A program made the translations under genes and the position numbers. 64,000 nucleotides of DNA from Norana najaformis (lineage: Eukaryota > Annelida > Clitellata > Crassiclitellata > Hormogastridae). The notes beneath the pieces were generated by a model that made no database searches, was not told the DNA's origin, and was given only the letters and a program-made list of their open reading frames with translations. The stretch lies in the NCBI GenBank assembly GCA_964023275.1, contig OZ029921.1, positions 15,541,306-15,605,305 on the forward strand. Direction: 5' to 3'. How positions within the stretch are numbered: position 1 is the stretch's first letter; every line of letters begins with the position of its first letter. Below, in pieces: positions 25,025 through 42,889 of the stretch.

Positions 25025-25710
25025 GTAAGTAAGTAAGTAAGCTAACATTTATAGCGCGCTTAAACAAAACTAGTCCTGCACGAAAGCGCGTAACATAAAC
25101 TAAGTTAATCGTAATAAAGTCTAAATAAATGAGTTTTAAGTGCAGCTTTAAATGCGACTATCGTAGGTGAAGTTCGGGTGGCGATTGGTAGCTTATTCCA
25201 TTCTGTTGGTCCGGCGAGAGCGAACGCGCGGTTTCTAAACTTCCTGGTTGAGCGAGTGATAGCAAAAAGCCGGATTTTGACGAACGCAATCCTCGTCTAG
25301 ATTGAAGGGAGGAGCACGGGGTGACGAGAGATGTCAGGTAGGATGGGGAGGAGTGGATAGATATGCGGTACATTAAAAGACAGATCTTGAAAATAATGCG
25401 GGCTGGTATAGGAAGCCAGTGAAGTTCACGTAGAGTCGGCGTGATTTGATCACGTGGGGAGAGATTCTTAATAAGCTTTACAGCAGAATGAAGAATGGAA
25501 GTAAGTGGATGAAGAGTGGAGGCAGGGAGGCCATATAGAACCGAGTTACAGTAATCTACACGCGAAATGACAAGAGCTTGTATTAGAATATGGAGAGATT
25601 TTTCGTTTAGGCTTTTCTTGACCTGGCGAATCCCTCTGAGATGGAAGAAACAAGATTTGGTTATAGAGGATATGTGATTTTTAAGGGAAAGGGAGGAGTC
25701 TAGAATACAT
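25025..25710 (-). mobile_element. LINE fragment, C-terminal part of reverse transcriptase, with (ACTT)n tail
   Basis: The minus-strand frame starts at LDSSLSLKNHISSITKSCFF and runs through LHILIQALVISRVDYCNSVL, LRELHWLPIPARIIFKICLL and a W-N-like C-terminus, typical of the thumb and C-terminal region of CR1/L2 LINEs. Below it lies an agcgcgc-containing 3' end and, at 25025-25041, a run of aagt units (ACTT on the element strand). The frame is open for almost 180 codons, so this copy is younger than most here. Confidence 0.85.
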
Positions 25711-26240
25711 GCATCCATACATAGATAAAATGACAAATATGGGTAAACTGACAATACTTATTCATTATTCATTATTATATGAATTGTAGTTATCTTGTAC
25801 CACAATATAGACAATTACTTGAAAAGTGCCAAATAAGACTAATTTGTTTCTTAGTTCCTTGTTATTCACCTCAATTTGACTGTCACATGCCTGGACTTTG
25901 CAATGCACAGGCTACACAGTCTATTGGTTATGTATACCTAGCCCTATATATATATGTGTGTAGTATGCATACATATCTAAATGTGTTTTATGGCAGCCCG
26001 GGCTGTAAAGGCTCTGACCCTAAACTTCCTACGTCAACTGTTTTAATTTTCACCCAGCCGTAGAAGACTTATTCCGTGTGAATGAATATACTTAGCCTAG
26101 CTGTTTAGCCAAGTGGTCACGTGGTTATGACAAGTCTACGATCGCATGCATATAACGGCATTTGCTTTAATTGTGTTGTAGATGACAGAAGTAAGTTCAA
26201 AGATGAACGTCTCATTTACTACTACAATATTACGATTTTG
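25711..26240. other. No gene recognised
   Basis: Intergenic sequence with short open frames only. Confidence 0.45.
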
Positions 26241-26740
26241 ATTACGATTATTATTATTATTATTATTATTAGTATTATCATCATCATCATCATCATCATC
26301 CTATATGTTCATAGTAGAGTTCCGGAGAAGCAGATAGCGTTCCCACGCTGGACAGCTACTGAGAGTCTGAAGCAGGTAGCTGGTCTCCAATGGATCGTGG
26401 GTTGCCACTGTCATCCTTGTTATGGCGTTGTTGTCTGCTAGCACTTTCTGCAGACCAGACCGTGAAGTCCTCTAATATAATATTATTATTATACTACAGG
26501 CGATAAAATTAATGTAATTCTTTAAGTACATAAAAATTATCAAGTCAGTAGTAGAAAAGATTTGATGTTGGGTACCAAAGGGCGATGTAACATTATTTGG
26601 AGAGAGAAATAAATGTAAATTTGATAATAATAGTAATAATAATAATAATAATTAATAAATTTATTATTATTATTATTATTATTATCATTATTATTATCAT
26701 CATCGTCATCATCATCGTTGTCATCATCATCATCAGAGTT
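26241..26740. repeat. Cluster of ATT/ATC microsatellites
   Basis: (ATT)n and (ATC)n runs at about 26247-26300, a short tract at 26480-26500, and mixed aat/att/atc/gtc runs at 26620-26740. The sequence between them shows no gene. Confidence 0.8.
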
Positions 26741-28777
26741 TAACTTGCCAGCTGGTAATGCCTTTTACAACTACTGTTTTGTACAGGAAAAGCAGGCTTT
26801 GATTAGAGATCAGATTTCGTTCAAGCTGGTGCAACCGTGCCTTTGAATTTTATGTATAGTCTAATAGACTTGCGCCAGTTAAGAACATTTCTTCTGACTT
26901 TATGTTTTGGATAAGCTGGTGAGTAGTGCAACATCCCTCTAGTGCACCATTATTCGCCGACAGTCTGCCAAATTTGAATTCCCGCAATTTAATTATGCTT
27001 CACATAATTATGGGTGACTGCATGTTGACAGTGTTTGCTACCTCGCCTCAACTGAGTCTCTTGTTATTTTCGTTTTTAAAAGGATTGACAAAATTGCGGC
27101 AAATAAATGTCAATTGCAGATAAACTATCTTATGGCGATAGTCTTTTCTGCGTGTAGGTTTTGATGAGCAGCTTAATCTGTGGACTTTTCTATCAGTAGT
27201 TTACTTAATGTGCAACAATGGACTTCATCTATTAAAACTCTTAAGGCATTAGCGACTGTAAGTGGATGAGTGGTGCTTCAGAGGTTTTTGAAGTCGCGAC
27301 TTCAAAAACGTCACCTGTTGGAGTTAGTAAATCGCTTCGTTGCAAGTGCCTTAAACCGAGAATTCGTACAACCTGTAAATCTGTAAATATGAAATATAGA
27401 CCCATGAAAAGCTCTTTGAACTTGAACGGTGTCATTAAAAAATAAACGACGTATGATCATAAAACTTGTTGGAAATTTATTCTCAACGGTTGCTTAATAT
27501 ATTAAACTAAGGATTTCTTTGACTATCCTCTTCTAATATAGCCTAAATGTTCTAGCCTTGTGTTTCTGTGACAGACCAAGTGGAAGCCGGGCTTTGAAAC
27601 TGACATTTCTAACACTGTCGATTTGTAAGTTTTCCCTAACGTCTTTAGTGCAAATAATAATGTTTGTCCAGTTTGCTTATCATTAATCCTAATTTCATCA
27701 AAACAGCTGGAATGCGACTATTTCCCGTGGTCTGAATCCGGCTAGACCTTCTTTATTTACAGTTTGCGATTCCTTTTTGGAGCCATGAAACCTGAAAGAA
27801 AACTTGTACTGGGTTGTTTCAGCCCTTCACCTGAAGCATTCTTCAACTCATGAACTTAACCATATCTGAAACACTGCTCATTGTATTAAGTGAACTATTT
27901 TCCTACTTCACTTTACATTCTAACAATATTGATAATGTCTCCTGGCAGAGGCGCCCATGGCTGGAGGCTAGAAGAACGCTTTTTTATTATTGTGCAAGCT
28001 CTCAGTCTCAGGATCAGCGATGACAGTTACAATCATGAGAAAAAAATTAACGTACAACAACCAGCATGGACAGTCTAAGGAGGTATTTGTTATTGACATT
28101 TGTCCTGATGGAGTTGAATGGCATCTACTTCCTCACTGCAGAATGCCTTTGACAAATTATGGCTTTAAGTGTCAGACTTGAAAGGGTTTGGACGCAAATT
28201 TACTAACACTGGACTTGTCAGCGCAACTCATAAGGCTACATGTAATTCCAATCATATCTCCAAACTGACGTCAACATGCATATACTGGTCATCATCAACT
28301 CCATCATCAATATCATTTCCATATATTATCATCACCACGCCGCTTATTTACCTTCGCCATAACCACTACTCCAATATCGTCATAACAGTGAGAGTAATAA
28401 TGCTACAAGTTCATCCTCGTAATTTCACGACGTGCTCGTTCGGTTCCGGACCAGTTTTCCGAAAACATGCAGTATAAAAGTTACAAAGACTCTCATCCCA
28501 CTCCATCTATAACACCTATACTTTATAAATTGATGACATATAAAGATGTAAAGAATCGGTGCAATACAATACAATTCCATAACAGAATCTGAATGAAAGT
28601 ATACAGTAGACTACAGCATAATGCAATTCATTTTAATACAGTGCTTGATCATGCAGCCTACATCGTAGTCAAAATGATGAAGAAACCACTTCTACAAACC
28701 AGATGGTCGTTAGTGTATCGCCATGTAAACCGTGTCTTTTGTTATCGCTTATCTGTTGTCTTTAAGGGAAGACAGAG
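26741..28777. other. Non-coding region upstream of granulin gene B
   Basis: No domain is recognisable in the short open frames. Directly before the start codon, ttatctgttgtctttaag ends at 28767 and could be the acceptor of a 5' UTR intron, followed by ggaagacagag and the ATG. That is inference. Confidence 0.4.
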
Positions 28778-34536
<5,759 letters not shown>

Positions 34537-35195
34537 TTGTCCTTGGATCCGGTTGCCGAACAGAACGGAACACCAAAACACAGATCCAAGCGTAGTTTTT
34601 TTTGTATGACTTCACCGAATTCGTATATATTATTAGTTAGGCTTAAGTTTTTTTGACAGCTATTTGCAACGAAGGCAAAATACGCATGCAAGTTCGTATT
34701 ACGTGGCTATTACGAGACTGTAATGTCAAAATGTGAACGTTAATTGCTTATTTAGATGAAAATCTGATAGTCTCGAATGTATAATCTAGAGAGGACATAC
34801 AAATTAATGACTAGAGTCAAAAGTGACATGATAAGCTTACAATTTAATATGATGTTCTGTCAGCATATTTAGACTGTTAAACTTCGCTGGAATTTATTTA
34901 GTAGTGTCGCTTGATATTATTCGGAGGCCAGTTTTGTGTAATAAGTAGAACAGTACAGTGGTAATACAATAAGTAGAAGCAGTACAATGAATACAATTGT
35001 TAGTAATTGACTTGTCTTATTGAATATACCAATTAATCGTTTAAAAGAGTATCGTTCTAGCACTATTGTTTGTTTTTCAATAACATCATCCAAACTTATA
35101 GAAATAAGCGCATATAAGGTAAAGTACTAAGAATTTCTTCAGCAGTGGTACATAAAATGTTCAAATACAAGATCTAACAACATTTGCTGCAACGA
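34537..35195. other. 3' region after granulin gene B
   Basis: AT-rich sequence. I find no canonical AATAAA on + within the first few hundred bases and no other feature. Confidence 0.4.
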
Positions 35196-35203
35196 GGTAA
35201 GAC

Positions 35204-35371
35204 CAGTGGCGGATTTAGCTGTAGGCTTGGGGCGGTTCGCCCCCCAGCGCCCCTCTTGGTTATATGCCGGCGCCCTGCAGACCAGACCCGTGCATGGTGG
35301 ATTGCCAGAATGTGGCGCCCGTCTGGAAATGCTCTTCCACCCCCACGCAAGCAATCCTGGAGCCGCCACCG
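35204..35371. mobile_element. Second copy of the short hAT-type MITE
   Basis: Ends are cagtggcggatttag and ctggagccgccaccg. Internal sequence (cgcccctcttggtt, gccagaatgtggc, ctggaaatgct, gcaatcctggagcc) matches the copy at 16810-16949. The flanking 8-mers ggtaagac (35196-35203) and agtaagac (35372-35379) agree at 7 of 8 bases. This copy is 168 bp, 28 bp longer than the other, the extra bases lying mostly in its GC-rich left part. Confidence 0.88.
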
Positions 35372-35869
35372 AGTAAGACGAGTTGCGGCATGATAAGGTA
35401 CGGTAAGGGAATAGTATTGCTCGTCTTAATTATTGAAAGGCGTAGACTTAGTGATGCTAGATGAAATATCTATTCATATTGATTGGGCCAGCAGTATAAT
35501 AAAACACATGATGTTCAGAGTACGTTATATCTTGCAGCAAGTGTAGCTCAAATAAGTTTATTTTATGGTTTTTTTTATTATCGTAAATCTCTTTTTCGTA
35601 CATCTGATCTTTCGTTTCTCTAATGCAGGCTAGTGACCAACACACTGTGCTTATAACGCTAGAACAATTTGAATTTTCGAGCTGATCAACGTTGCACTCG
35701 GGCTTAACCGGATGAAACTGTTATCGCTGAAACGTTCTGGCTCTTCCATGGGAAATAGTCTTACCTCTGATTTCACAAGTATATCTATTTCCACGTAATC
35801 TACGATATATTGTTTATGATAATAGCCAAAATGATGTAATTTGAGTAAAAATAATACAACTTACAAGCG

Positions 35870-35995
35870 AAGATCAAGTCGGATTCAGAAAAGGAAGGGG
35901 ACAAGAAATGTAATTGGATTACTTGCATATTAATTGGAGATGATGACTAAGAAGACAGTGGATAACGAAAGTGGTTGAGTCACGGTTGAAGGAAA
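35870..35995 (+). mobile_element. LINE reverse transcriptase scrap (different family)
   Basis: The + strand reads SEDQVGFRKGRGTRNVIGLL, the Q-x-G-F-R-K-G-x-G-T-R-D block of jockey/RTE-like reverse transcriptases. This differs from the Q-S-G-F-R-x-x-H-S-T-E form of the CR1/L2-like copies here. The match is lost after about 40 residues. Confidence 0.65.
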
Positions 35996-36089
35996 CCTAG
36001 CGGAAATTTTTTATTTTTTTCGCGCTGAAAAGATATAGAATTTACGTTTACGATCGAAGTTCTCATCAACAGTAGTCTGGCTGACCATA

Positions 36090-36300
36090 TAAAATTGCTA
36101 AGCATGTCCTGGCTCTACCAACTCCATCAGACTTTGGCAATAACGGCAATAATCCATTCCATCATCCTGGTGCGCCTAAGTAACTGCAACGCCATTATCA
36201 CGTGTCTTCCGAAATTCTCAATATGTCCGCTCCAGTCCGTCCTCAACTACTCCGACCCACGCCGAGTCTGAAACCTGCCGAGACGACAACTATAGTACAA
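36090..36300 (+). mobile_element. Degraded LINE C-terminal scrap
   Basis: The + strand contains SIILVRLSNCNAIITCLP followed by LQSVLNYS, resembling the I-x-S-R-L-D-Y-C-N-A-L-L-x-G-L-P and L-Q-x-V-L-N blocks of CR1/L2 LINEs. Confidence 0.5.
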
Positions 36301-36371
36301 CCGTTACAACAATTACAACCGTGGAGATCTGTTGGTATCTCGCTACCATACTTCAGCTAGAACACGATGCG

Positions 36372-36490
36372 CATCCTTATGGCTCGGTCCATCCTCATGG
36401 CTCGGTCCATCCTCATGGCTCGGTCCATACTCATAGCTCGGTCCATACTCATGGCTCGGTCCACCCTCATGGCTTGGTCCAGCCTCATAC
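36372..36490 (+). repeat. 18-bp minisatellite, about 6.5 units
   Basis: Unit catcctcatggctcggtc repeated with single-base changes. The period is a multiple of three, so each forward frame gives a six-residue protein repeat (HPHGSV in one frame). The surrounding frame at 36321-36617 has no other coding sign, so I treat it as a DNA repeat. Confidence 0.85.
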
Positions 36491-37357
36491 ACCAGTCTTT
36501 CATCAAATGTACCGTTCCGCCCGACGTAGTTTACTTAAACCTTTTTCCTACCTTAAGCGGCGCCAGTCATTGTTCAATGAGCTTTTGAGAGGTACAGAAC
36601 GGCGCTGTAAAAATTAAGATGTGTGTGTATAATTAAGCATTGCAACGCCAATAACGAAGGAATGAAGGTCTAACTCAAAAATGAAGCAGACTGTTAATAG
36701 TTTTAAGAGACTATTATTGTTCAAGAATCAGAAGGGGCAGATGTATTCAATAAATTTATAGCTATAAAATTAACTATTGGCGCTAACGAAACACTAAGAA
36801 GCCTAAAGATAATTTTATTTCTTGCCCCACAAAGGCTTAGTTTTGAGCTACATATTGATTTCTTGGATATAATGGAAATTTGGGGAGAATATAAGTTTTG
36901 AAAATCAAATATTGGTTTCGTCCATTTCCTTGAATAGCTGACTTAATAATAGAAAGTGATATCGAGGTTAACCAATTAAATTATTTCTTTTAGAAGTTGC
37001 GCAGATGGTTAAACTTTGCGCAGATAAATTTACTGTTTGGCGATCTCAGGTGAAATACAATTTATATGCTTAAAAGCCAAAATAAGATATATGTACGTGG
37101 TTTATTTAAGTAATAATGTTAATTAGGACTAAAACAATTTTTACGTTTAATTTAATTTCGCGTGAACTTTATTTTAATTTAATTGTAACAACAGAACTAA
37201 TATGATGTCTCTAAAGTTTAAGCGTTATCCGTTAAAACAATGTGGGGTTATAATAGGCCAATGTTAGTAAATACTGCGTTCCTGTATATCATGACACTGT
37301 AGTGTTGCATTGGTTTGTCGAAGTAGTGCATTCGACTTCAATGCTGGTGAAGACACT
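36491..37357. other. Region between convergent granulin genes B and C
   Basis: Very AT-rich. On the minus strand an AATAAA lies at 37168-37173 (tttatt on +), about 190 bp past gene C's stop, and could be its polyadenylation signal. In such AT-rich DNA this is weak evidence. Confidence 0.4.
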
Positions 37358-40300
37358 TCAGTTGGCCTCCTGGATGAATGCCCATTCCACATTGGCGGCG
37401 TTTCCAGAAGACTTGGCGATAGTCGTCCGTACAGTTGTGGTCATCGGCAGACAATGCAACGAATACGAGTCACAGACGTAACCGCTGCGGCAACACAATG
37501 AGCCGCCAGGACAACAGACGCTCTGAAAACAAGCGACAAATAGCACGACTTGCATGACGTAAGAACACAAGTAATTATCTATATATGCATGCATGCATGT
37601 GTGTATAAGTTTGTAAGTATATAAGTAGCCTTTATTAGCATCTGACAAGAGCACATGCATTGCATTGTATAGATCAGTTGCATACTTAGTTAAGCTAGAT
37701 TATAACACGGACAAATATAATAGATATGAATGCACGATTAAATATGACTAAAGCTAAATCGAATCACAAAACTACTTTTAAACAGCTTAGATTTCACAGT
37801 AGGTAGCATGAAGGTATCCTCTCTTTCGATGTATGGATGTACGTATGTATGCATGCATGTATGGATGGATGGATGGATGGATGTTTGTTGCTTTGCTTGC
37901 TTGTTTGTTAGTTGTTATTTGTTTGTATACAACCTCACTGTTTAATGATGCCACTTACAACGATATGAACGTGTTTCTTGAACTGTAAATTATGCTAAAG
38001 TGCTACTTTTACAACTAAGATGCTCCATTTTTACGCTAATGATAGTCGACACCGGTATATAAGTAAGTAGTCTTGGTAGAATCAAGTGCAAGCGCAGCCT
38101 CAAAAGAGCAGCCTCAAATCACCAATTCAAGTACTCGTTAACCAGCTATCGATGGATAAAAGACATAATTACCAATTTCACAAGACGTGTTGGTGATCGA
38201 ACTCAGACCATAGGGCATCGACAGGATCGCAATTTGAGTATCTGATAATCTGAAAGTGTTTGCTGAGTGTAGTTGGGCCGGACTGTGTACCTGAAGCTCA
38301 GCTTTCTCTATGGTCCACCGTTGCTTGTTTGCCACTAAAGCTATTTGCACTTATTTTCCGCCTCAAAGCAGAGCTGAACATCTTAGTCTTAAACAGACTA
38401 TCCATTCGCAAGTTCAGCTTTGTGGCTGCGAGTCCGTCAACCAGCCAGTCAAGCAGCGAGACAGACAGATATGTAGACCGACAACCATAATAACACACGT
38501 AGACATCGAAAATTGGGTAGCTGTACGAAAATAGAGCTAGCGAATAAGGAAAGTTATCAATAAAACTTACGGTTGGGTAGGTGCAGCAACGGTACAATCC
38601 AAAACGGGTCCTGCAGCAGACACCACGACAGAAGGTACCATCGGGGCAGAAGACATTTTCAGGCGATGCGGCTTCTTTTGATCTCACGGAGGCTGGCATT
38701 TTCTTGGCCCAGGACATCGTTTTGTTATTCATGGCATGAACGCAATGCCCTAAGGTGACATCACAGGAAGAGTACTGTGGGCAGCAGTGTATGTTGTCGG
38801 AACAACAAGTTGCCTAAGAGCAACGTAACAACATTTATTAAACAAATGTTGAAGATATTACTAGTTTTATTTTTAAAGCAAAAAGAAGTTAGCTGCAAGC
38901 ATTCACTTTAAAGTAACTAATTACGTAATAGGATTGCTACAGCGCTTCTGGGACAGTCATTCCAAAGGCTCAGTCGTGCTGTGATGCTTAACCGGGTCAT
39001 GAGATCAAGTAATTCCTTGTGAAGTCCAGGAAAAAGTGTAGCGAACCAACCAAGTAATTAATCAAACCAAGATGAAATACTGTACTAAGGAAAGCTTCTA
39101 TACTGACAAGAGCAATCCAACAAACTGGCCGCCGTTTATTACGAATCGTTACTGCATTTCGAGATCTGACCTAAGAAGAGATAAAGGAGGAACAGCGACA
39201 CGCAGAAATTCTTAAACGTGGTTGACACTCGTATGCGCTGCTAAGGTTATGCATAATATGTGACCGTATCTGAGAAAATCCTCACAAAGTCTGAAATAAT
39301 CCAAACCGGGTTTGACACTGCATTGGATTGAACTGGAATTGCTGGATAATTAGGTGAAAATCACATGTTTCTATCAAAAATGGCAAAAAGTTACAAGTTT
39401 TCAAAGATATAGGACTCTTCGAGGATACTTTTGAGATTAAAGAGTTAAACTTTACATAACTAGGGTCTGACCTACGTCGCTGTGCCTACGGGTTGCGACT
39501 CTTCATGAGTATAGTAAATTGGAGTGTATTTATACCCATTCAAAGCTGCCATCAACAGCATCTCCAAAAACTGGTTAAGACGATCCTTTACATGACTTGG
39601 TCATTGCATAATAATAATAATGCTGTCGACTTCGGATTATGACACCAAGTAGATATGTTAAATTAAAGTTCTTGTTGCAGGGTATCATAATAAAATTAAA
39701 TAAAATGCATAGCCAATATCAGCGTTATTTCTATGGCTGTGGTGGATGGCGCGCGCGAGAAGACGTGAGCGTGCGTGCGGCTCGGGAGCGCACTCACTGA
39801 TGTGCTTAGGCAAGCGAAGGGTATGGGTTTGAGTCAAATGTGTGTATATATGTTTTGTTTGTATATAGATTTGAAGTTAGTCACCATTACGAAAGGCTAA
39901 CTAACTACAGTCAGTAGGTAGTTAGCCCTTCGTAGTGGCGACTGTTGATAGGTGATAGAAGATGTTCGTTGAAATAAAAGATTTTGATATATCACCTAAA
40001 AGGCAAATAGTGTTGTCTGTAATGCAGAGGTAGGCTACGTTATCTCGTTTGAAACATTATAGGTAGTGTTTCACGACAGTGGTGCTAGACCGTGAGATTA
40101 TGGACTTACAGCCAGGAGATACATAAGGACTAAAAATTTGATAGCTTGAACAACAACAAATATTAATTTGCAAGAAACTCATTGTGATTCTGAACGCGTT
40201 TCTCGCATATTAAATTTTCCGACTCTGTGAGGTCTATCTCAAGCATGGTCGCATATGCAATTTTATATAACAATTCTCCACAATTAATACAGGACACCGT

Positions 40301-40698
40301 GTCTCTAACTTACATAAAAAAATTCATAAATGCGTTGTCTTACAATTTTCCGCTTTAGCCCAGCGGCTTTTAGAGATTCTCAAAAAGCCCTATATGAATG
40401 TTCAAACATACATCCAATTGTCTAGGTACATTACTTTTTAATTAATATAGGCTTAGTTAGTATCTGTTAAATATGTATATATTATTACTGAAGGAGTTTC
40501 GATACTTACTTGAACATACGGACAGCATCCCCACTGACCATTGGCCAGTGGACAGCAGGTGGAATCGCCAGGGCATTCCTTGTCGTTATCTGGACAGACG
40601 ACGTTAGCCATCGTCTGACTGGCTGCATAGGTTAACTTTCCGGCATCAGCCATGCCAGCTCCCATTGTCAGCATCAGCAACAGAAACGAAAACATCAT
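37358..40698 (-). CDS. Granulin gene C: secreted two-domain granulin, three exons
   Basis: On the minus strand, exons 40698-40510, 38813-38571 and 37522-37358 give 198 residues; introns are phase 0 with gtaagt donors and ttag/tcag acceptors. Residues 1-19 are a signal peptide (MADA before the cut). Domain 1 is at about 35-88 with 12 cysteines. Domain 2 (about 118-168) also has 12, but its second-to-third cysteine spacing is only three residues (C-RGV-CC) instead of five. Linker 1 carries NNKTMSWAKK. After domain 2 the protein ends in a 30-residue Thr/Ala-rich tail (MTTTVRTTIAKSS, ending QEAN) with a stop, so there is no third domain. It is the most diverged of the five paralogs; C-terminal SGF-T--W is missing. 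Its ATG lies only about 46 bp from the end of the 2.36-kb element at 40745. Exons are open; expression is uncertain because the upstream region is mobile DNA. Confidence 0.9.
38820..40450. other. Intron 1 of granulin gene C
   Basis: No recognised insertion. A short GC-rich patch (tggcgcgcgcgagaagacg and following, 39747-39830) stands out but has no assigned role. A string ctaactaactacagtcagta near 39896 is followed by gtagttagccc, a small inverted repeat. Confidence 0.4.
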
Positions 40699-41043
40699 CG
40701 TCGTCTTTCACCGTGCAGAGAACAGGAAACGAAACTCGTATCAGTTACACTGGTCAACATAGAAATCGTTACTGACTGGAAAAGGCCCTAATGTGTAGCA
40801 TCTTGGTATGCTGAACACGAATATAACCATAAAAATTTTTTATTGGCTCTCGTTTTGAAAATATTTCATATAGTTCATTTTTTATGTTTCACCATGTAAA
40901 TTTATGCAGTAGGATGGCGACAATATCCTAAATAAGTCTAGAATGATGTAATATTCCACCTCATTGCATAATCCCATCATGGACACATCATGCACAGTTG
41001 ATTACGTCATTTTCTGATGCAATGTAAAACTACAGCCAGTCGG

Positions 41044-41083
41044 CTGCTGACGTAAGATGACGTCAGCAGTGTACTATATAAAG
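41044..41083 (+). promoter_or_regulatory. CRE-containing palindrome and TATA box of the element's gene
   Basis: ctgctgacgt at 41044-41053 and acgtcagcag at 41060-41069 form a perfect 10-bp inverted repeat around a six-base loop. It contains tgacgtaa and the CREB/ATF site tgacgtca. A TATA box, tatataaag at 41075-41083, follows directly, 115 bp before the ATG at 41198. Another tacgtca lies near 41005. This is a convincing + strand core promoter by sequence; activity is inferred. Confidence 0.65.
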
Positions 41084-41197
41084 CGAGTCGGAACGGTTGA
41101 GCATTTACAATATTACAGACTTTGTGCGAGACAGTTTAAGTTACTGTTTTATAAAACTATTATTACTTTATCCATTTAGATACAATACAGAACAGTA

Positions 41198-42889
41198 ATG
41201 CCTCGGAAGTGCGTAAATACTGTGGACAACTTTTGTTACATTTGTGGGGAAGTGACATTTGCCAACCAGAAGAAAAGTATCACTTATCAAGTCAAGAAGG
41301 CATATCATGCTTATTTCGAATGCAAGGTTGGTGACCAAGACAAGCCATGGGCCCCGCATATATGCTGTGCTACAAGTACAACACAGCTTTCACAGTGGTT
41401 GAATGGCAAAAGACCATCAATGCCGTTTGCAGTTCCCATGGTGTGGAGAGAGCAAAGCAACCACGTAGATGACTGTTACTTCTGCTTGGTTCCTCCTCTT
41501 TCCGGTGGAATAACGAAGCAAAAGAAGTCGACAATAGTCTACCCAAACATTCCGTCAGCATTGAGACCAGTTCCACATGGTGATGGACTTCCTATTCCAG
41601 AACCTCCAGCAGAGTATATTTTCCTTGATTCATCTGATGAGGACAAGGGTGAGCCGACATGTTCTTCTCCTGGTCCGTCAGCGTGCAGTGATCCCGATTT
41701 TCACTGTGGTGCATCATCAACCCCACACAGAATAACACAGGAAGAACTAAATGACCTTGTTCGTGATTTGGACTTATCCAAAAACAAGGCAGAATTGCTA
41801 GGATCAAGACTCCAACAATGGAATCTTCTAGAAGAAGATGCCACAATTACTTCATATAGAAAGCGCCATCAGCAGTTGGAACCTTTCTTTATGAAGGAAG
41901 GTAATCTGGTATTCTGTTCCAATATTGACGACCTCATGAATGCCTTACAGATCACTCATGACCCACAAGAATGGAGACTCTTTGTAGACTCTTCAACACT
42001 GAGTCTTAAGGCTGTGCTTTTGCACAATGGAAACCGTCTTCCATCTATTCCATTAGCGCATGCTGTCCACATGAAAGAGACATACGATAACCTAAAGCAG
42101 CTACTGCATTCCATTGACTATAACAGGTACAAATGGCACCTGTGTGGTGATTTGAAGGTAGTTGCCATTTTAATGGGACTGCAGCAAGGATATACAAAAT
42201 ATATGTGTTTCTTGTGTGAGTGGGATAGCCGAGCAAGAGAGTTGCACTACGTGCGGAAGGAATAGACTCCCAGACAAAACATGGCAGTTGGACAGAAGAA
42301 TATCCAGCACCCAGCTCTGGTCGAGGCTCACAAAATCCTACTACCACCCCTTCACATCAAACTAGGTTTGGTGAAGAACTTCGTGAAAGCCATGGACCGC
42401 ACTTCGCCAGCTTTCCGATACCTGCATGAAAAATTCCCTCGACTCAGCGAAGCAAAGATTAAAGAGGGAGTTTTTGTGGGTCCTCAGATTAGAGAACTCT
42501 TCAAAGATGACCGCTTCAACAACTTGCTGGAGGGTGATGCGAAACAAGCATGGAATGCTTTTCGTCTAGTGTCTACAGACTTTCTGGGGAATGTTAGGGC
42601 AGAAAACTACAAGGAACTAGTAGAAGATATGCTCAAGCAGTACCAGAAATTTCGCTGCAATATGTCTCTGAAGATGCATTTCCTTCATTCCCATCTGGAT
42701 TTCTTCCCTGACAACTGTGGTATGGTTAGTGACGAACATGGCGAACGTTTTCATCAAGATATCGCAACAATGGAGCAAAGGTACCAGAGAAAATGGTCCA
42801 CTACAATGTTGGCTGACTACTGCTGGACACTCCGCAGAGATGCTCCCGAACAGCTGTACAAGAGACAGGCAAAAAAATCTAAGAACTAG
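41198..42889 (+). pseudogene. Transposon-borne RNase-H-like protein gene, one in-frame stop
   Basis: A single frame of 564 codons is open except for TAG at 42263-42265 (codon 356). Family members I recall from arthropods, cnidarians and molluscs, all uncharacterised, seem to have tryptophan there, so TGG to TAG is likely. Visible: Cys pairs CYICG (13-17) and CYFC (93-96) suggest zinc binding. PFAVPMVWRE (76-85), FVDSS (Asp 264), CGDLK (Asp 318) followed by GYTKYMCFLCEWDSRA, and after the stop EHGERFHQDI near the C-terminus. The spacing of Asp, Asp and Glu/Asp is compatible with a DDE transposase fold, but I infer this and cannot prove it. Upstream is a TATA box. No frameshift is seen, so inactivation, if real, is recent, or the stop is read through. 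The start is the first ATG in frame after the TATA box. Confidence 0.7.

Noticed and set aside
26926-28181. Several 60-70-codon + strand frames upstream of gene B
   Set aside because: No domains, and their lengths are expected by chance in this sequence.
36321-36617. Possible secreted His-rich repeat protein (HPHGSV units)
   Set aside because: The open frame depends on an 18-bp DNA minisatellite, has no signal peptide or conserved flank, and a second frame through the repeat is equally open.
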